NCBI GenBank assembly: GCA_022616275.1
Contig: JAKEFB010000022.1
Location: forward strand, 1-64,000
Length of the DNA stretch: 64,000 nucleotides
From: Chloroflexota bacterium
Lineage (GTDB): Bacteria; Chloroflexota; Anaerolineae; Promineifilales; Promineifilaceae
Reading direction: 5' to 3'
Made by a program: the position numbers and the translations under genes. Shown piece after piece: positions 8,140 to 18,100 of the stretch (position 1 is its first letter; the number at the start of each line of letters is the position of its first letter). The notes beneath the pieces are model-generated. The model was not told the origin of the DNA and searched no databases. It was given only the letters and a program-made list of their open reading frames with translations.

Positions 8140-8411
8140 CAGGCGGCCTCCACCAGATTGTCTGTCATCATTTTGCCGGCCAGTTCCAGCAGATCGGCCG
8201 CCACCAGGCTGGTCTCGACGTCGTATTGGGCGGCCAGGGTGGCGGCGTGCTGGCCAATACTCTGCTGGCCGTCCAGCATCTCCCAGAACTGGGTGCCGAC
8301 CTTGTTGAGCGAGAAGTACGTGCCGGTGTCCAGGCGAATCAAAATGGCCTCGCCGGCCACGACCTCGTAGGTGGTGTTGGTCGAACGTTTGAGAACTGTG
8401 TTAGCGTCCAC
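8139..8411 (-). CDS. PqqD-like precursor-recognition protein (lasso B1 type)
   Basis: 90 residues, full length for a stand-alone RiPP recognition element. After VLKRSTNTTYEVV come the typical EAILIRLDTGTYFSLNKVGTQFWEMLDG strand-turn-helix region and a helical end (AADLLELAGKMMTDNLVE). PqqD-fold B1 proteins bind the leader of a precursor peptide and deliver it to B2 and the cyclase. Translation starts at a GTG preceded by a GAGGAG ribosome site and ends overlapping the B2 start. It is the first gene of the minus-strand operon B1-B2-nucleotidyltransferase-cyclase-EEP; the promoter should lie in 8412-8560, shared with the divergent kinase-like gene. Confidence 0.88.
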   Translation of the reverse strand: MDANTVLKRSTNTTYEVVAGEAILIRLDTGTYFSLNKVGTQFWEMLDGQQSIGQHAATLAAQYDVETSLVAADLLELAGKMMTDNLVEAA

Positions 8412-8560
8412 TCCTCTCCTCGGGTGATAGGTGTTAGAGTTTATCGGATATAACCTTCCGGAGGTTAGTGACTACTGCCAGCCTCTAGTGTCAAACCTCC
8501 GGGAGGTTATCAATTCGCGCCAATTCGTTGCCATTTCAATCGTTAGCTATACTCGGCGCC
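8412..8560. promoter_or_regulatory. Divergent control region between B1 and kinase gene, with AACCTCC palindromes
   Basis: This spacer must drive both divergent units. It contains a near-palindrome at 8451-8467 and AACCTCC-G-GGAGGTT at 8494-8508. The same 15-base palindrome recurs at 61188-61208. A TTGACA on the minus strand (8494-8489) has only a weak -10 partner. No precursor-like peptide with a leader motif is encoded on either strand. Confidence 0.4.
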
Positions 8561-9496
8561 ATGCGCTGGCAATTTCACGGCTTAATTATCGAAGGAACGA
8601 CAAATGATGCAACCCTGGCCGCCAGTTGGCGGCAATCTTTTGCCTCCCGGCCGGCCAGCACGGCCGACCCAGACCTGTGTTACCACCTTGACCTGGTAGA
8701 CCAACCGCCGGAGCCGCCGTCTGGCGCTCCCCAATTCCGCCAGGGCGACCTGTTAGCTTATTACCTGGATGGGGAAACGGCCGTGGCCCATTTCCCACGC
8801 TTCGGCCGGTTGCAGTTGAACCTGGCCCGGGGCGTGACCGAGGGGCAAATCGTGCCGGCCGCCCTGCGCACCTACGGCGTCCTGGAAGACATTATCGCCA
8901 TTGGCCTATCGCCGCACCTGCGCCGGCGGGGCCTGTTTCTCCTTCACGCCTTCGCCGCCGCCAGCTACGGCCGGGCCGCCCTTCTGGTGGGTGGCATTGG
9001 GGCCGGCAAGACGACGACCGGCATGGCCTTGCTCGACGCCGGCTGGCAGTTGCTGTCGAACGATTCGCCGGTAGTCAACGAGGTGGCGGAGGTACTCAGC
9101 TACCCGGGTGTCCTGGCTGCTTATCCTGACACGCTGGCCCGCTTTGCCGCTACGGCCCACCTGGCTACAACGACGCCAGGGCAAGAGGGGCGCCCTAAGA
9201 TTGTCGTGCCGGCCGAAAGCCTCTGGCCCGGCGTCTGGCTGGACAAAGCGCCGGCCGGGGCCATTTTCTTCCCCCAGATTGAAGCGCGGTCCGGCCACGC
9301 CCTGGAGCCCCTCACCCCGCCGGAAGCGCTCCGCCGTCTGTTACCCCACGCTGTGGAACAATGGGACCGGCCGTTGATTCCCCGCCACCTGGCCGCCCTG
9401 CGCCGGCTGGTGGAAGCCGCGCCGGCCTACACGCTACGCCTGGGACCGGAAGTGGCGGCTATTCCGCCACTCCTGGCGAGTGTGCTCCAAAGGTGA
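8561..9496 (+). CDS. HPr-kinase-like protein of RiPP locus
   Basis: 311 residues from the ATG at 8561 (a TTG at 8528 is in frame but less likely). A Walker A loop GGIGAGKTT lies at 144-152, followed by ALLDAGWQLLSNDSPVV with D168 at the catalytic Asp position of HPr kinase/phosphorylase. The N-terminal 140 residues replace the regulatory half of true HprK. Homologues in lasso clusters, such as the paeninodin kinase, phosphorylate a Ser on the precursor peptide. The gene diverges from the B1-B2-cyclase operon across a 150-base spacer. No PTS genes are seen, so a role in carbon regulation is unlikely. A second member of the family is at 33065-34120. Confidence 0.8.
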   Translation: MRWQFHGLIIEGTTNDATLAASWRQSFASRPASTADPDLCYHLDLVDQPPEPPSGAPQFRQGDLLAYYLDGETAVAHFPRFGRLQLNLARGVTEGQIVPAALRTYGVLEDIIAIGLSPHLRRRGLFLLHAFAAASYGRAALLVGGIGAGKTTTGMALLDAGWQLLSNDSPVVNEVAEVLSYPGVLAAYPDTLARFAATAHLATTTPGQEGRPKIVVPAESLWPGVWLDKAPAGAIFFPQIEARSGHALEPLTPPEALRRLLPHAVEQWDRPLIPRHLAALRRLVEAAPAYTLRLGPEVAAIPPLLASVLQR

Positions 9497-9557
9497 CAGT
9501 CACTTGAAAACCAGCTTTTTAGTAACAGCTACCTCTGGTCAAAAGTGACTGTCACCT
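9491..9557. terminator. Bidirectional hairpin between convergent genes
   Basis: A perfect 15-bp inverted repeat: AGGTGACAGTCACTT (9491-9505) against 9543-9557. The left arm contains the stop codon of the kinase-like gene and the right arm lies in the last codons of the PBP gene. The loop holds CTTTTTAG. It probably ends transcription from both sides. Confidence 0.6.
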
Positions 9558-12030
9558 GAACGGTAAATACGGTGATTGGGCTGGCCGCCATCTCGCCGTT
9601 GGCGGCCAGGCCGGTGACGTAGAGTTGGTGCTCTCCTAGTTCTAACTGCCACCACACTTCATACGGCGGCTGGCTGAAGCCGGCCAGGGGCCGGCCGTCC
9701 AGCCACACAGTCACGTCCTGGTAATGCTCGCCACTGACAACTTGCAGCAAAATGCGCTGGGCTTCAGGTGGCAAGGATGTCGAGAGGTAAAAGACGGCGT
9801 TGGGATCGGGGTAGACGAGGCGTAGCCTGCTCCCCAACTCCTCTGTAGGCGACGCCTGGCTGGCCCGCTCCAGGTCAACCAGCAGCGGCAGCCCCTGCTC
9901 CCGGGCCCAGACATGAAACTCAGGCGGCAGGTCCAGGACTACCTGCGTTTCAATATAAGCTGGACTGGTACCTGCGGCCGCCAGCATGCCTGTCCGCCGG
10001 TCAATCTCCACCTGGCGGAAGAACGTGTCACTCTTCACCGGTTGGGTCCCGGCCAGGAACCATTCCCAGTGGCGATAGGGGCAGGCCGCCGTGGGCAAAA
10101 GGCCCGACAGGCGGCAGACTTCCACCCGCACCAACCCTGGCGGTTGGACAAAGGGCTTATCCGGCTCCCCGGCCAGGAAAGCCCGCATGGTCTGGTGCCA
10201 GATGGGGCCGGCCCCACTGACGCCGGTCACAGCCACCATCGCCTCGTTGTTGGCGTTGCCGACCCACACCCCGACGACCAGGTCCGGCGTATAACCGACG
10301 GTCCAGATGTCGTGGAAGTTGTTGGTCGTCCCCGTCTTAACGGCTGCCGTCCGGTCAATTCGCAGCACACTGTTTGTGCCAAAAGCCGGCGTGCGGGCCT
10401 GGTTGTCGCTGAGAATATCGGAGATGAGCCAGGCGACCCGCTCGTCCAGCACCCGCACCGGTGACGGCGGCCCGGCCACGTACAATTGACGACCGTCGGC
10501 GGCCACAATCTCCTCAATAAACACCGGCTCCAGCCGCAAACCGCCATTAGCAAAAACGCCAAAGGCCGAGGTTAAATCCAGCAGCGATAGGGAACCCCCA
10601 CCCAGGGCAAAGGAGAGGCCGTAATTCTGAGGATCGCCCAGGTCGTGGATGCCCATTTGGGCGGCAAAATCGAGGCCCGTTTTCAGGCCAATGGTGTGCA
10701 GGGCAACGACGGCCGGTATATTCAACGACGAGCCTAAGGCTTCCCGCACCAGGACCGGCCCATTCTCGTCCCGCGTAAAGTTGACCGGCACGTAAGGATG
10801 TTCTTCGGCCGTGGGAAAGACCGTGCGCACGTCGGGAATCATCGTCGCCGCCGTCCAGGGTGCGCCGCCTGCCAGGCCGGGCGACAGCGCGGCCGCGTAA
10901 ATCAGCGGCTTAATAGCCGAACCGGGCTGGCGCGGGGCCAGGGCCATATTGACCGCCCCGGCGTTGGCGGCGTCGAAGTAATCGTGGTTCCCGACCAGGG
11001 CGCGAATAGCCCCGTTGTGGGGGTCAATGGCCACCAGGGCGCTGTTATGGACGTTGTGGCCGGCCCCTCCTTCCGGCGGCCGGTTCAACCGCTCCAGTTG
11101 CCTGGTAACGATGGCTTCGGCCTGCTGCTGCCAGTTGAAATCCAGAGTGGTCCGCACCGTCAGGCCGCCATAGGCTTTAATTTCGGCCGGGGTAAACAGA
11201 GTATCCACCTGCTGCTGGACCATCATGACGAAGTGGGGGGCATGGACAGGGTAAGGGGTAGCGGCATAGAACAGCGGCTCGTGCAGCGCCAGGTCATGAT
11301 CCTCCTGGGAGATAAACCCGGCTTTCAACATCAACCCCAGAACCACCGCTTGCCGCGCTTCAGCCGCTTCAGCGTCCAGAAAGGGGTTGTAGGCCCCTGG
11401 CGCCTGGGGCAGGCCGGCAATGAGGGCGCTTTCGGCCAGGGTCAATTCCCTGGCCGCTTTGCCGAAGTAGGTCTGGGCCGCTGCTTCAACGCCATAGGCC
11501 ATCGCCCCGTAATAGCTGTGGTTGAGGTAGAGGGCCAGAATCTCTTCTTTCCCGTAACGCCGGCTGATCTGCCAGGCCAGCCAGCTTTCCCGCAGCTTGC
11601 GGCGTATGGTTCGCTGGTCGCTTTCCTCGGCCAGCAGCAGGTTGCGGGTCACCTGCTGGGTAATGGTGCTGCCGCCGGCCAGTACCTCCCCGCCGCGCAC
11701 ATTGATCCACAGGGCGCGGAGAATGCCCGGCGCATCCACCCCTTCATTCTCGTAAAAGTGGCGGTCTTCGGTGGCGATGGTCGCCTGTTGCAAAGCCAGC
11801 GGGATCCTCTCCAGCGGCAAGATCGCCTGGCGGCCGCTTTCGGCATCAATAGCTTCATACAACAATTGCCCATCCCGCGACTCAATACGGACGCTCGGCA
11901 TCTGGCCACCGGCGGCCAGATCGGCCGGATCAGGTAAATCGGCCAGGATCGCCCGCATATAGAGAGCGAGCGCACCCGCGCAGATAAGCAACAGTATTCC
12001 GAGCGAATGGATAAAACGCCTAGCCATCAA
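9529..12030 (-). CDS. pbpC: Penicillin-binding protein 1C (bifunctional)
   Basis: 833 residues. One N-terminal membrane anchor (residues 8-28), then a GT51 transglycosylase domain with ATEDRHFYENEGVD (E88 catalytic) and GGSTITQQVTRN at 118-129. The transpeptidase domain has S370-x-x-K373 (PGSAIKPL), S434-L-N436 and K564-T-G. A C-terminal beta-domain (about 690-833), of the type limited to PBP1C proteins, ends the chain. It polymerises and cross-links peptidoglycan on the outer face of the membrane. It lies downstream of the alpha-2-macroglobulin gene on the same strand, the classical pbpC/yfhM pairing, in which the macroglobulin traps proteases when the wall is breached. All catalytic motifs are intact. 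Confidence 0.95.
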   Translation of the reverse strand: MMARRFIHSLGILLLICAGALALYMRAILADLPDPADLAAGGQMPSVRIESRDGQLLYEAIDAESGRQAILPLERIPLALQQATIATEDRHFYENEGVDAPGILRALWINVRGGEVLAGGSTITQQVTRNLLLAEESDQRTIRRKLRESWLAWQISRRYGKEEILALYLNHSYYGAMAYGVEAAAQTYFGKAARELTLAESALIAGLPQAPGAYNPFLDAEAAEARQAVVLGLMLKAGFISQEDHDLALHEPLFYAATPYPVHAPHFVMMVQQQVDTLFTPAEIKAYGGLTVRTTLDFNWQQQAEAIVTRQLERLNRPPEGGAGHNVHNSALVAIDPHNGAIRALVGNHDYFDAANAGAVNMALAPRQPGSAIKPLIYAAALSPGLAGGAPWTAATMIPDVRTVFPTAEEHPYVPVNFTRDENGPVLVREALGSSLNIPAVVALHTIGLKTGLDFAAQMGIHDLGDPQNYGLSFALGGGSLSLLDLTSAFGVFANGGLRLEPVFIEEIVAADGRQLYVAGPPSPVRVLDERVAWLISDILSDNQARTPAFGTNSVLRIDRTAAVKTGTTNNFHDIWTVGYTPDLVVGVWVGNANNEAMVAVTGVSGAGPIWHQTMRAFLAGEPDKPFVQPPGLVRVEVCRLSGLLPTAACPYRHWEWFLAGTQPVKSDTFFRQVEIDRRTGMLAAAGTSPAYIETQVVLDLPPEFHVWAREQGLPLLVDLERASQASPTEELGSRLRLVYPDPNAVFYLSTSLPPEAQRILLQVVSGEHYQDVTVWLDGRPLAGFSQPPYEVWWQLELGEHQLYVTGLAANGEMAASPITVFTVQVTVTFDQR

Positions 12031-12037
12031 GTTAACC

Positions 12038-12188
12038 AGAGATTGGAGATTGGAGATTCAGTAGATCCAATTTTGCTCAGCCCGGATTGACAAATCCGGG
12101 TTAAAGCCGGGGAGTTGTCAATCCCCGACGAGCAGATTATGGATCTACTGAGATTAAAGCAATCTCCGATCTCTAATCTCCAATCTCT
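12038..12188. repeat. Nested inverted repeats between the macroglobulin and PBP1C genes
   Basis: Outer arms AGAGATTGGAGATT (12038-12051) and its complement (12175-12188), middle arms CAGTAGATCCA (12059-12069) and 12140-12150, and an inner CCCGGATT-GACA-AATCCGGG hairpin (12081-12100). The outer word, GAGATTGGAGATT, belongs to the same repeat vocabulary as 20143-20187 and 36109-36140. Confidence 0.75.
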
Positions 12189-15100
12189 CACTCCACGATA
12201 AACAACGCCCCTTCGCCACGGCCGTAAACCTCGGGGAAATACAACTCCCAGGCCGTGGGTGGAATAACCTGGTACTGGCCGGGAATGGCTGCCCGGACCA
12301 GGTAAACGTACTCGTAAGTCCCGGCCGGAATGAGGCTTGCCGAGAGGGCCACCTTTTCATCCCTTAGCTCGACATGGTCAAAGACCCACCAGCCCCAACC
12401 TTCATATAAGTAACGGTTCCAGTCATAGCTGCCGGGCGCACCGACCTGCTCACTCGTCCTTAGCGAAGTGTCCACCGCCTCCAGCCCGGCCGGCAGGTAA
12501 TCCTCAACCATCACGTAGTGCAAGGTATTAGGGGCGACGATAGTCAGGCGGGCCAGGAAGGTCTCACCCTGGGCGACCTGAGTGATAGAGGTGTCCGGGT
12601 CATCAGCCCGGAAGTAGCGGCGAGAAATGATGATGCCCCGGTTCAGCGCCTGGACCTCCGCCACCGGGATGGCCGCCTCCAGGTGAGCGGTGTAGTACAG
12701 ATTGCCGCCTCCCTCACTGCGGCCGATAGCCAGCCGGTTCAACTCATCGGTGAACAGATCGGCCACGTCCACCTGAAGGGTCAACGTTTCCCGTAACGTC
12801 TCAGCATTGGCTTCGCCGCTGCCGATGAGGTCACCATTCAGGGCAATCTCATAAGCGTAGTCAGCCTCTAATTCGCCGGAAGCCACCATAAACTCGGTCA
12901 GCCCCATCAGCACCCAGGCCGTTTCCTGGGTTCCCTGCCAGCGGCCGTCGGTGCGGTGGGCCATGAGCCAGCGGGTGGCATTGGCCACCAACGGGTTGTC
13001 CGGCTGAATCCTGGCCATTGCCGCCAGGACAATGGCCGTCGTCCGCGTATCAGTGTTCCAGTTCCAGTAATCGGGTGACTCTTCTTCCCAGTGGGTCCCG
13101 GTGGCCGACACAATCGCCTGGCTGGTGAAATCGGCCGCCAGCGTCTCCAGGCGCGGATCGCCCTCGTCCATCAGGTAAATGGCCTGGGCCAGAAAGGCCC
13201 GGCCGTAAATGTCCAGCGAGTTGCGGACGTCATAGAGTTCCTCCAGGCCCGCGGCGCGTGTTGCCCCAGAGCGGGCCAGGACGTAGAGCAAGAAGGCCTG
13301 GCGGTTATACCGGGCCCGTCCCGCTTCCAGACCGGCGCCGCGCCAGTTGCCTTGCAGGTAGCCCCGGCCGGCGCTAATGACCCCCGCACTGACGGCGTAG
13401 CCGGCGTCTCGCGCCTCCACCAGTCCCAGCAACACGTATGCAGAGACGATAGGATCAGACCGCCCCTGGTCCCACCAGGGCCAGCCGCCATCGCTCCGCT
13501 GCCGGCTGTAGAGACGCTGCAAGGCAATCTCCACCTGCTGCTGCAGATTGACTTCCAACGCCGGGTCACTCACTCCCGCTTCCCGCAAGGCCCGGGTGGT
13601 CAACACGTTGGGCAGAAAACGGGAAATCGTCTGCTCGGTGCATTCGTAGGGGAAATGCTCCAGGTAGTTCAAGCCGTCGGTCATGGCCGCCGCCAGCGAC
13701 GGCGCAACAGAGACGGTCACCTCCGCCTGGCTGATCTCCCATTCCGGGAAGACGGGCAGGCCGATAGACTCGACTACCGCCCCGGCCTCGGCCAGTTGGC
13801 CGGACGTGCCAACCACCTCGCTGACTTCGTAGCGGTAGACCGGCAGGCCGCCATCGGGCAGCGTCGCCAGGGGCGGGGTGCTGGCGTCAGCATAGCCGCC
13901 GCCTTCGACCTGGAAGATCAGGTCAACCCGCTCCAGGTCGGTGATCGTCGCATCCCAGGTGACGAACGCTTCGCCGTTGGCCGGAATGGTGACCTCTTGA
14001 ACGGCCGAATCTAACAGCGTCGCTCCCTCGGCCGAAAGGGTGGCCGTGGCCTCGATCGGCTCGCCGGTCGTGTTGACCAGCAGCGTTCCCAATTGAACCT
14101 GGTCGCCGACAATAAAGAAGCGTGGCGTTTGCGGCTGCACGCGCAGCGGTTTCGTCGAGACAATGTCCACCGTCGCCTGGCCCACTTTGGTATCCAGGGT
14201 CACCGCCCGGACGTCCATCCGCCAGGTCGTCAGGTTATCGGGCAGGGTGATGGACACTGTCGCCCGGCCGCTGGCGCCGGTCTGCAACTGCCCTTCCCAG
14301 TAGGCGGTGTCAGGGAAGTTCTGGCGGATCCGTTCGACGCCAACTTCGATGAAGCCACCCTTGCCGCCGCCCCCGCCCGCATTATCAACCGGTGGTATCT
14401 CCTGGTTAAAGAAATCAATGAGCCGGTTGAGCAGCAGGGCAGTGCTGACGCTCAGGAACCGTTCGCTGTAGAAATGGTCCAGGATTGGCTGCTCTTTACG
14501 GGCGCTCAACGACAGCGCGGCCAGGTCGGCCAGGGCCAGGGACAGCTCGGCCTCCACCGGCGCGCCGCTATAGTCGGTCACCTGGACCGTATATTCAACC
14601 GTGTCGCCTGGCCCGACGCTGGTTTTGTCGGGCGTGATGGTCACCGTCAGTTCCTGTTCTTCGCGGTCAACGCCGAATTGCACCATGCCCACTTTGAAGT
14701 CAGGGATAGGATTGAACTCATCGCTGCCTTTGACGATTAGCACCGAGACGACGACGTTGGGGGCCATGTCCCCGGTAATGGGCAGCCGGTAGATGGTGCT
14801 GTTGGTGGTTAAGCGGACGACATCGCGCTGCTTGATGTGGCCGCGCTCGACTGTCACCAGGGCCGTGGCCTCGCCCTGGAAGGGGGAGGCGATGAGCAGT
14901 TCGGCCGTATCGCCCGGCCGGTAGTTGTCGCTGTCGGCAATCAGCTCGAAGTTGTTGTCGCTGCTGCGCCGCCAGGGGATGAAGTCGCGGCCTGAAACCC
15001 AGAAATAGGTCGCCGCCAGGTTCATATTGCCGGCCTCGTCTTGAACCGAGACCAGCGCCTTATAGACGCCGCCATCGGGCACGGTGAACTCGACCGACCC

Positions 15101-18100
15101 CCGCCCCCGGCTATCCAGCGGCACTGCCTCAACAGTGCCCACCGGGATCTCTTCCACTTCGCTGCGCCAGACAAGCTGCCCGCGGGCATCTTCTTCTTGC
15201 ACGCTCGACCAGCGCCGCTCAAAAAGCTCGACGGTGACGCTCCCACCGGCCACCGGTTCGGCCGCCCAGTCCACCAGGGCCACCTCCAGGATAACCGGGT
15301 CGTCAACGGTGCTGACCCGCGCCGATGGGCGAATGCCGGCGTAGAGTTCCGCCGGGTGAACGACGACGGTCGTCCGGCTGCTGACCAGGTTGCCGGCCCC
15401 GTCGGTGATACTGGCTTCAATCGTCAACTCTTGACCCTGGTTTTCGGCCAGCAGGTCAGTGGGAATCTCGACCGAGAACCTGCCCTGGCCGTCGGTAACG
15501 CCCACCCCTTCGGCGATGATCTCGATCGGTTGGTAGCGAAAATCGTCGTAGAAGTAATAGCCGGTATCCTGGTCAAGATTGCTAAAGCTAAAGCGGTTCA
15601 AGTTGCCGCCCGGCCGGAATATAAAGGGCGAAGCCTGGACATACCAGGACACGTCAGCGTTGGCCACGGCCCCGCCGGCAAAGTAGGTGGCCTCGACGGT
15701 GGCTTCGATCGTTTCCCCGGCCAGCACGTTCTCCTCATCGGCCGAGACGGCCACCTGGAAGGTCGGCTTGCGATACTCGGCCACGTCAAAAGCGCCGTAG
15801 CCGATGCCCTCCTCTCCCCGCCGCACTTCGATGGTGTAATCACCCAACGTCGCTTCCGCGTCCAGTAAGAGTTGCCCTTCAAAGGAGCCATAAGGCGACA
15901 GGGGCAGTTCCTCAGCAAAGATAATCTCGTCGAAAGAGGAAATCGTGACTTGCACCGAACTATATTCCGGCAGGCTGAAGACCAGGTCATCATTCAAGCG
16001 GACGATGCCTTTGAAAGAGACCGGTTGGCCGGGGCGATAAAGCGGCCGATCGGTGTACACGTAGACCGTTGGCTGGCCGGGCACGATGTACGGGTCATAC
16101 ATAATCCCGAAGTTATAGGGGAAGACGGCGCCGCTCCAGGTGCTGACGGCCAGGCCGAAAACGTCGCCCTCCCCGGTCAGGGCCAGGTATTGCCCTTCGT
16201 AGTCCGGGGCCAGGCTCAAGTCGTCCCAGTAAACCAGGCCATCTTCGTCGGTGACGCCGCTAACTACCTCTGCCAGCGACTCTGTGTACAGCGTCACCGG
16301 CACGCCGGCCAATGGCAGCCCTGTTTCTAGATCGGTGACCCAGACCATCGCCTCGGTCGTCGTCGTTTTCAAGGTGACGTTGGCATTCACCAGGGCCAGG
16401 ATGCTGCCCTGATCGCGCGTACAATCGCCGCCGTTAGGCAGTTGCGGCGAATCCAGGGTGATGAAGTACAACCCCGGTGCCGGCGGAGCGCCCTCTTCGG
16501 CCAGGCCAAAGCGGGCATAGCCGACCTCATTTTCCGGCAGCGTTACCGCGCGGCTGGCCTGCCAGAGCTGTTCGCTGGGGGTATAGCTGCAGTAGTTGAG
16601 GGGGCCGAATAACAGGTCGGTCATGGCTGACGGCGCCAGTTGGTAGAGAGCAACATCCAGGCGGTCCACGTTGCGGTGGGTGACGTACAGGTCGGTGGCG
16701 CCGCCCTGGCGTAACAGGACCAGCCTATAGGGAAAGCCAAACTGGGCATAGGGTGAGGCCGCCGGGGTGTTAAAGGTGGTCGTATACACCCCGCTAATTT
16801 CGTTGCCATAGGGATCGCGCATGCCCGGCAAAATGCGAACGGTGTAGTCGGTGGAGGGTGTAAAGCCGTAGAAGCTCAATGAGTGGCCGTATTCATCGTA
16901 GTAACTACCATTTTCTTGCTCGATAGCCGGCTCAAATTGAACCCTGTCTTTGAGGCTGCTGAAGGCCATCGGCCCGGCAAACTCGATGTAGAAAGCGCCG
17001 TATTGATAACGAGCACTGCGAATCGCCGGGAAGGGGATAGTGCGAGCGCGCCAGGTGAACCCTCGGCCCAGGCTGCCGCCGCTGGCTGCCTGGGCCGAGG
17101 TGGCCAGGGTCAGTTCGTAATGGGTATCAAGCTCCAGCAGTTGGGTGGGGGTAAAGGTCAGGGTCATGGGCTGATCCGGGTCGTCCCAGGCCAAAGCCAG
17201 GCCAACCGGCCCACCATCGCTCACCGGCCGGAGCGTCACGGCCGCTTCCGTGCTGGCCCGATCCATCGGCTGGTCAAAATAGATGCGGTAAGCCTGGTCA
17301 GGGCGCAAATCGGTACTGTTCGCCGGCGGGTTAACGGTCACGCCAACCAGGTCAAACTGGCGGTAGGTCGGCGCCGCCGTGGTGAAAGACCACGTCTCAT
17401 CCCCGGCCAGGCTTGACCCGCTGGCGCTGGCCTCGTTAACGACGTCGGCCAGAACCCGCACCGTATAGGTCGTCTTCCCTTGCAGAACGGCCGCCGGCCG
17501 GAAAACATACACCGAGGTATTGACCCATTCCCCCTGCCCTTCAATAGCCGGTGTCACGGCCAATGGATTGGGCAAATCTACCTGCTCCTCGGCGATGAGC
17601 AGCGGAACCACCGGCCGGTTGAAGATGACGGTAATCGTGGAATCAATGGCCACGTCGCTGGCCTCGTCGGCCGGCGAGGTCTGACTGACGGCCAGGTCGC
17701 TGATGGTGTTGAAGGTCAGGTTCAGCCCTTCCAGCAAGCTTTCGCCGGCCGTGCTGGCGGCGCTGGCCTCAATTTCGGCGTGGTAAACGGCATTGGCCTG
17801 TAACGGCCGGTCCGGCTTAAAGCGCAGGATGCGCGGCTGCGGGAAGCTAATGTCGCCCGCAACCACCTGCCCCGCCTCGTCAAACACCTGCCAGGCGGCC
17901 GTTGTTCGTTCCGTGTCCATTGGCTGGTCGAAGTAGATTTCGATGGCCCCGTCAACGGCCAGCTCTTCGCCGGCGGTTGGGCTGCGGCCGATGACTTTCG
18001 GCCGGGGCAGCGCCTGGGGATCGCCGATCAGGGGCAGGTCCTGGCCGGGCGGTGTTGTTACTGTCTGGGCTGTAGCAGTAGGGGTGACCGTTACTCCCGG

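Noticed and set aside
8472-8534. 20-codon minus-strand frame (MATNWRELITSRRFDTRGWQ) in the RiPP divergent region, as a precursor candidate
   Set aside because: No ribosome site, no YxxPxL leader, and it crosses the AACCTCC palindrome.
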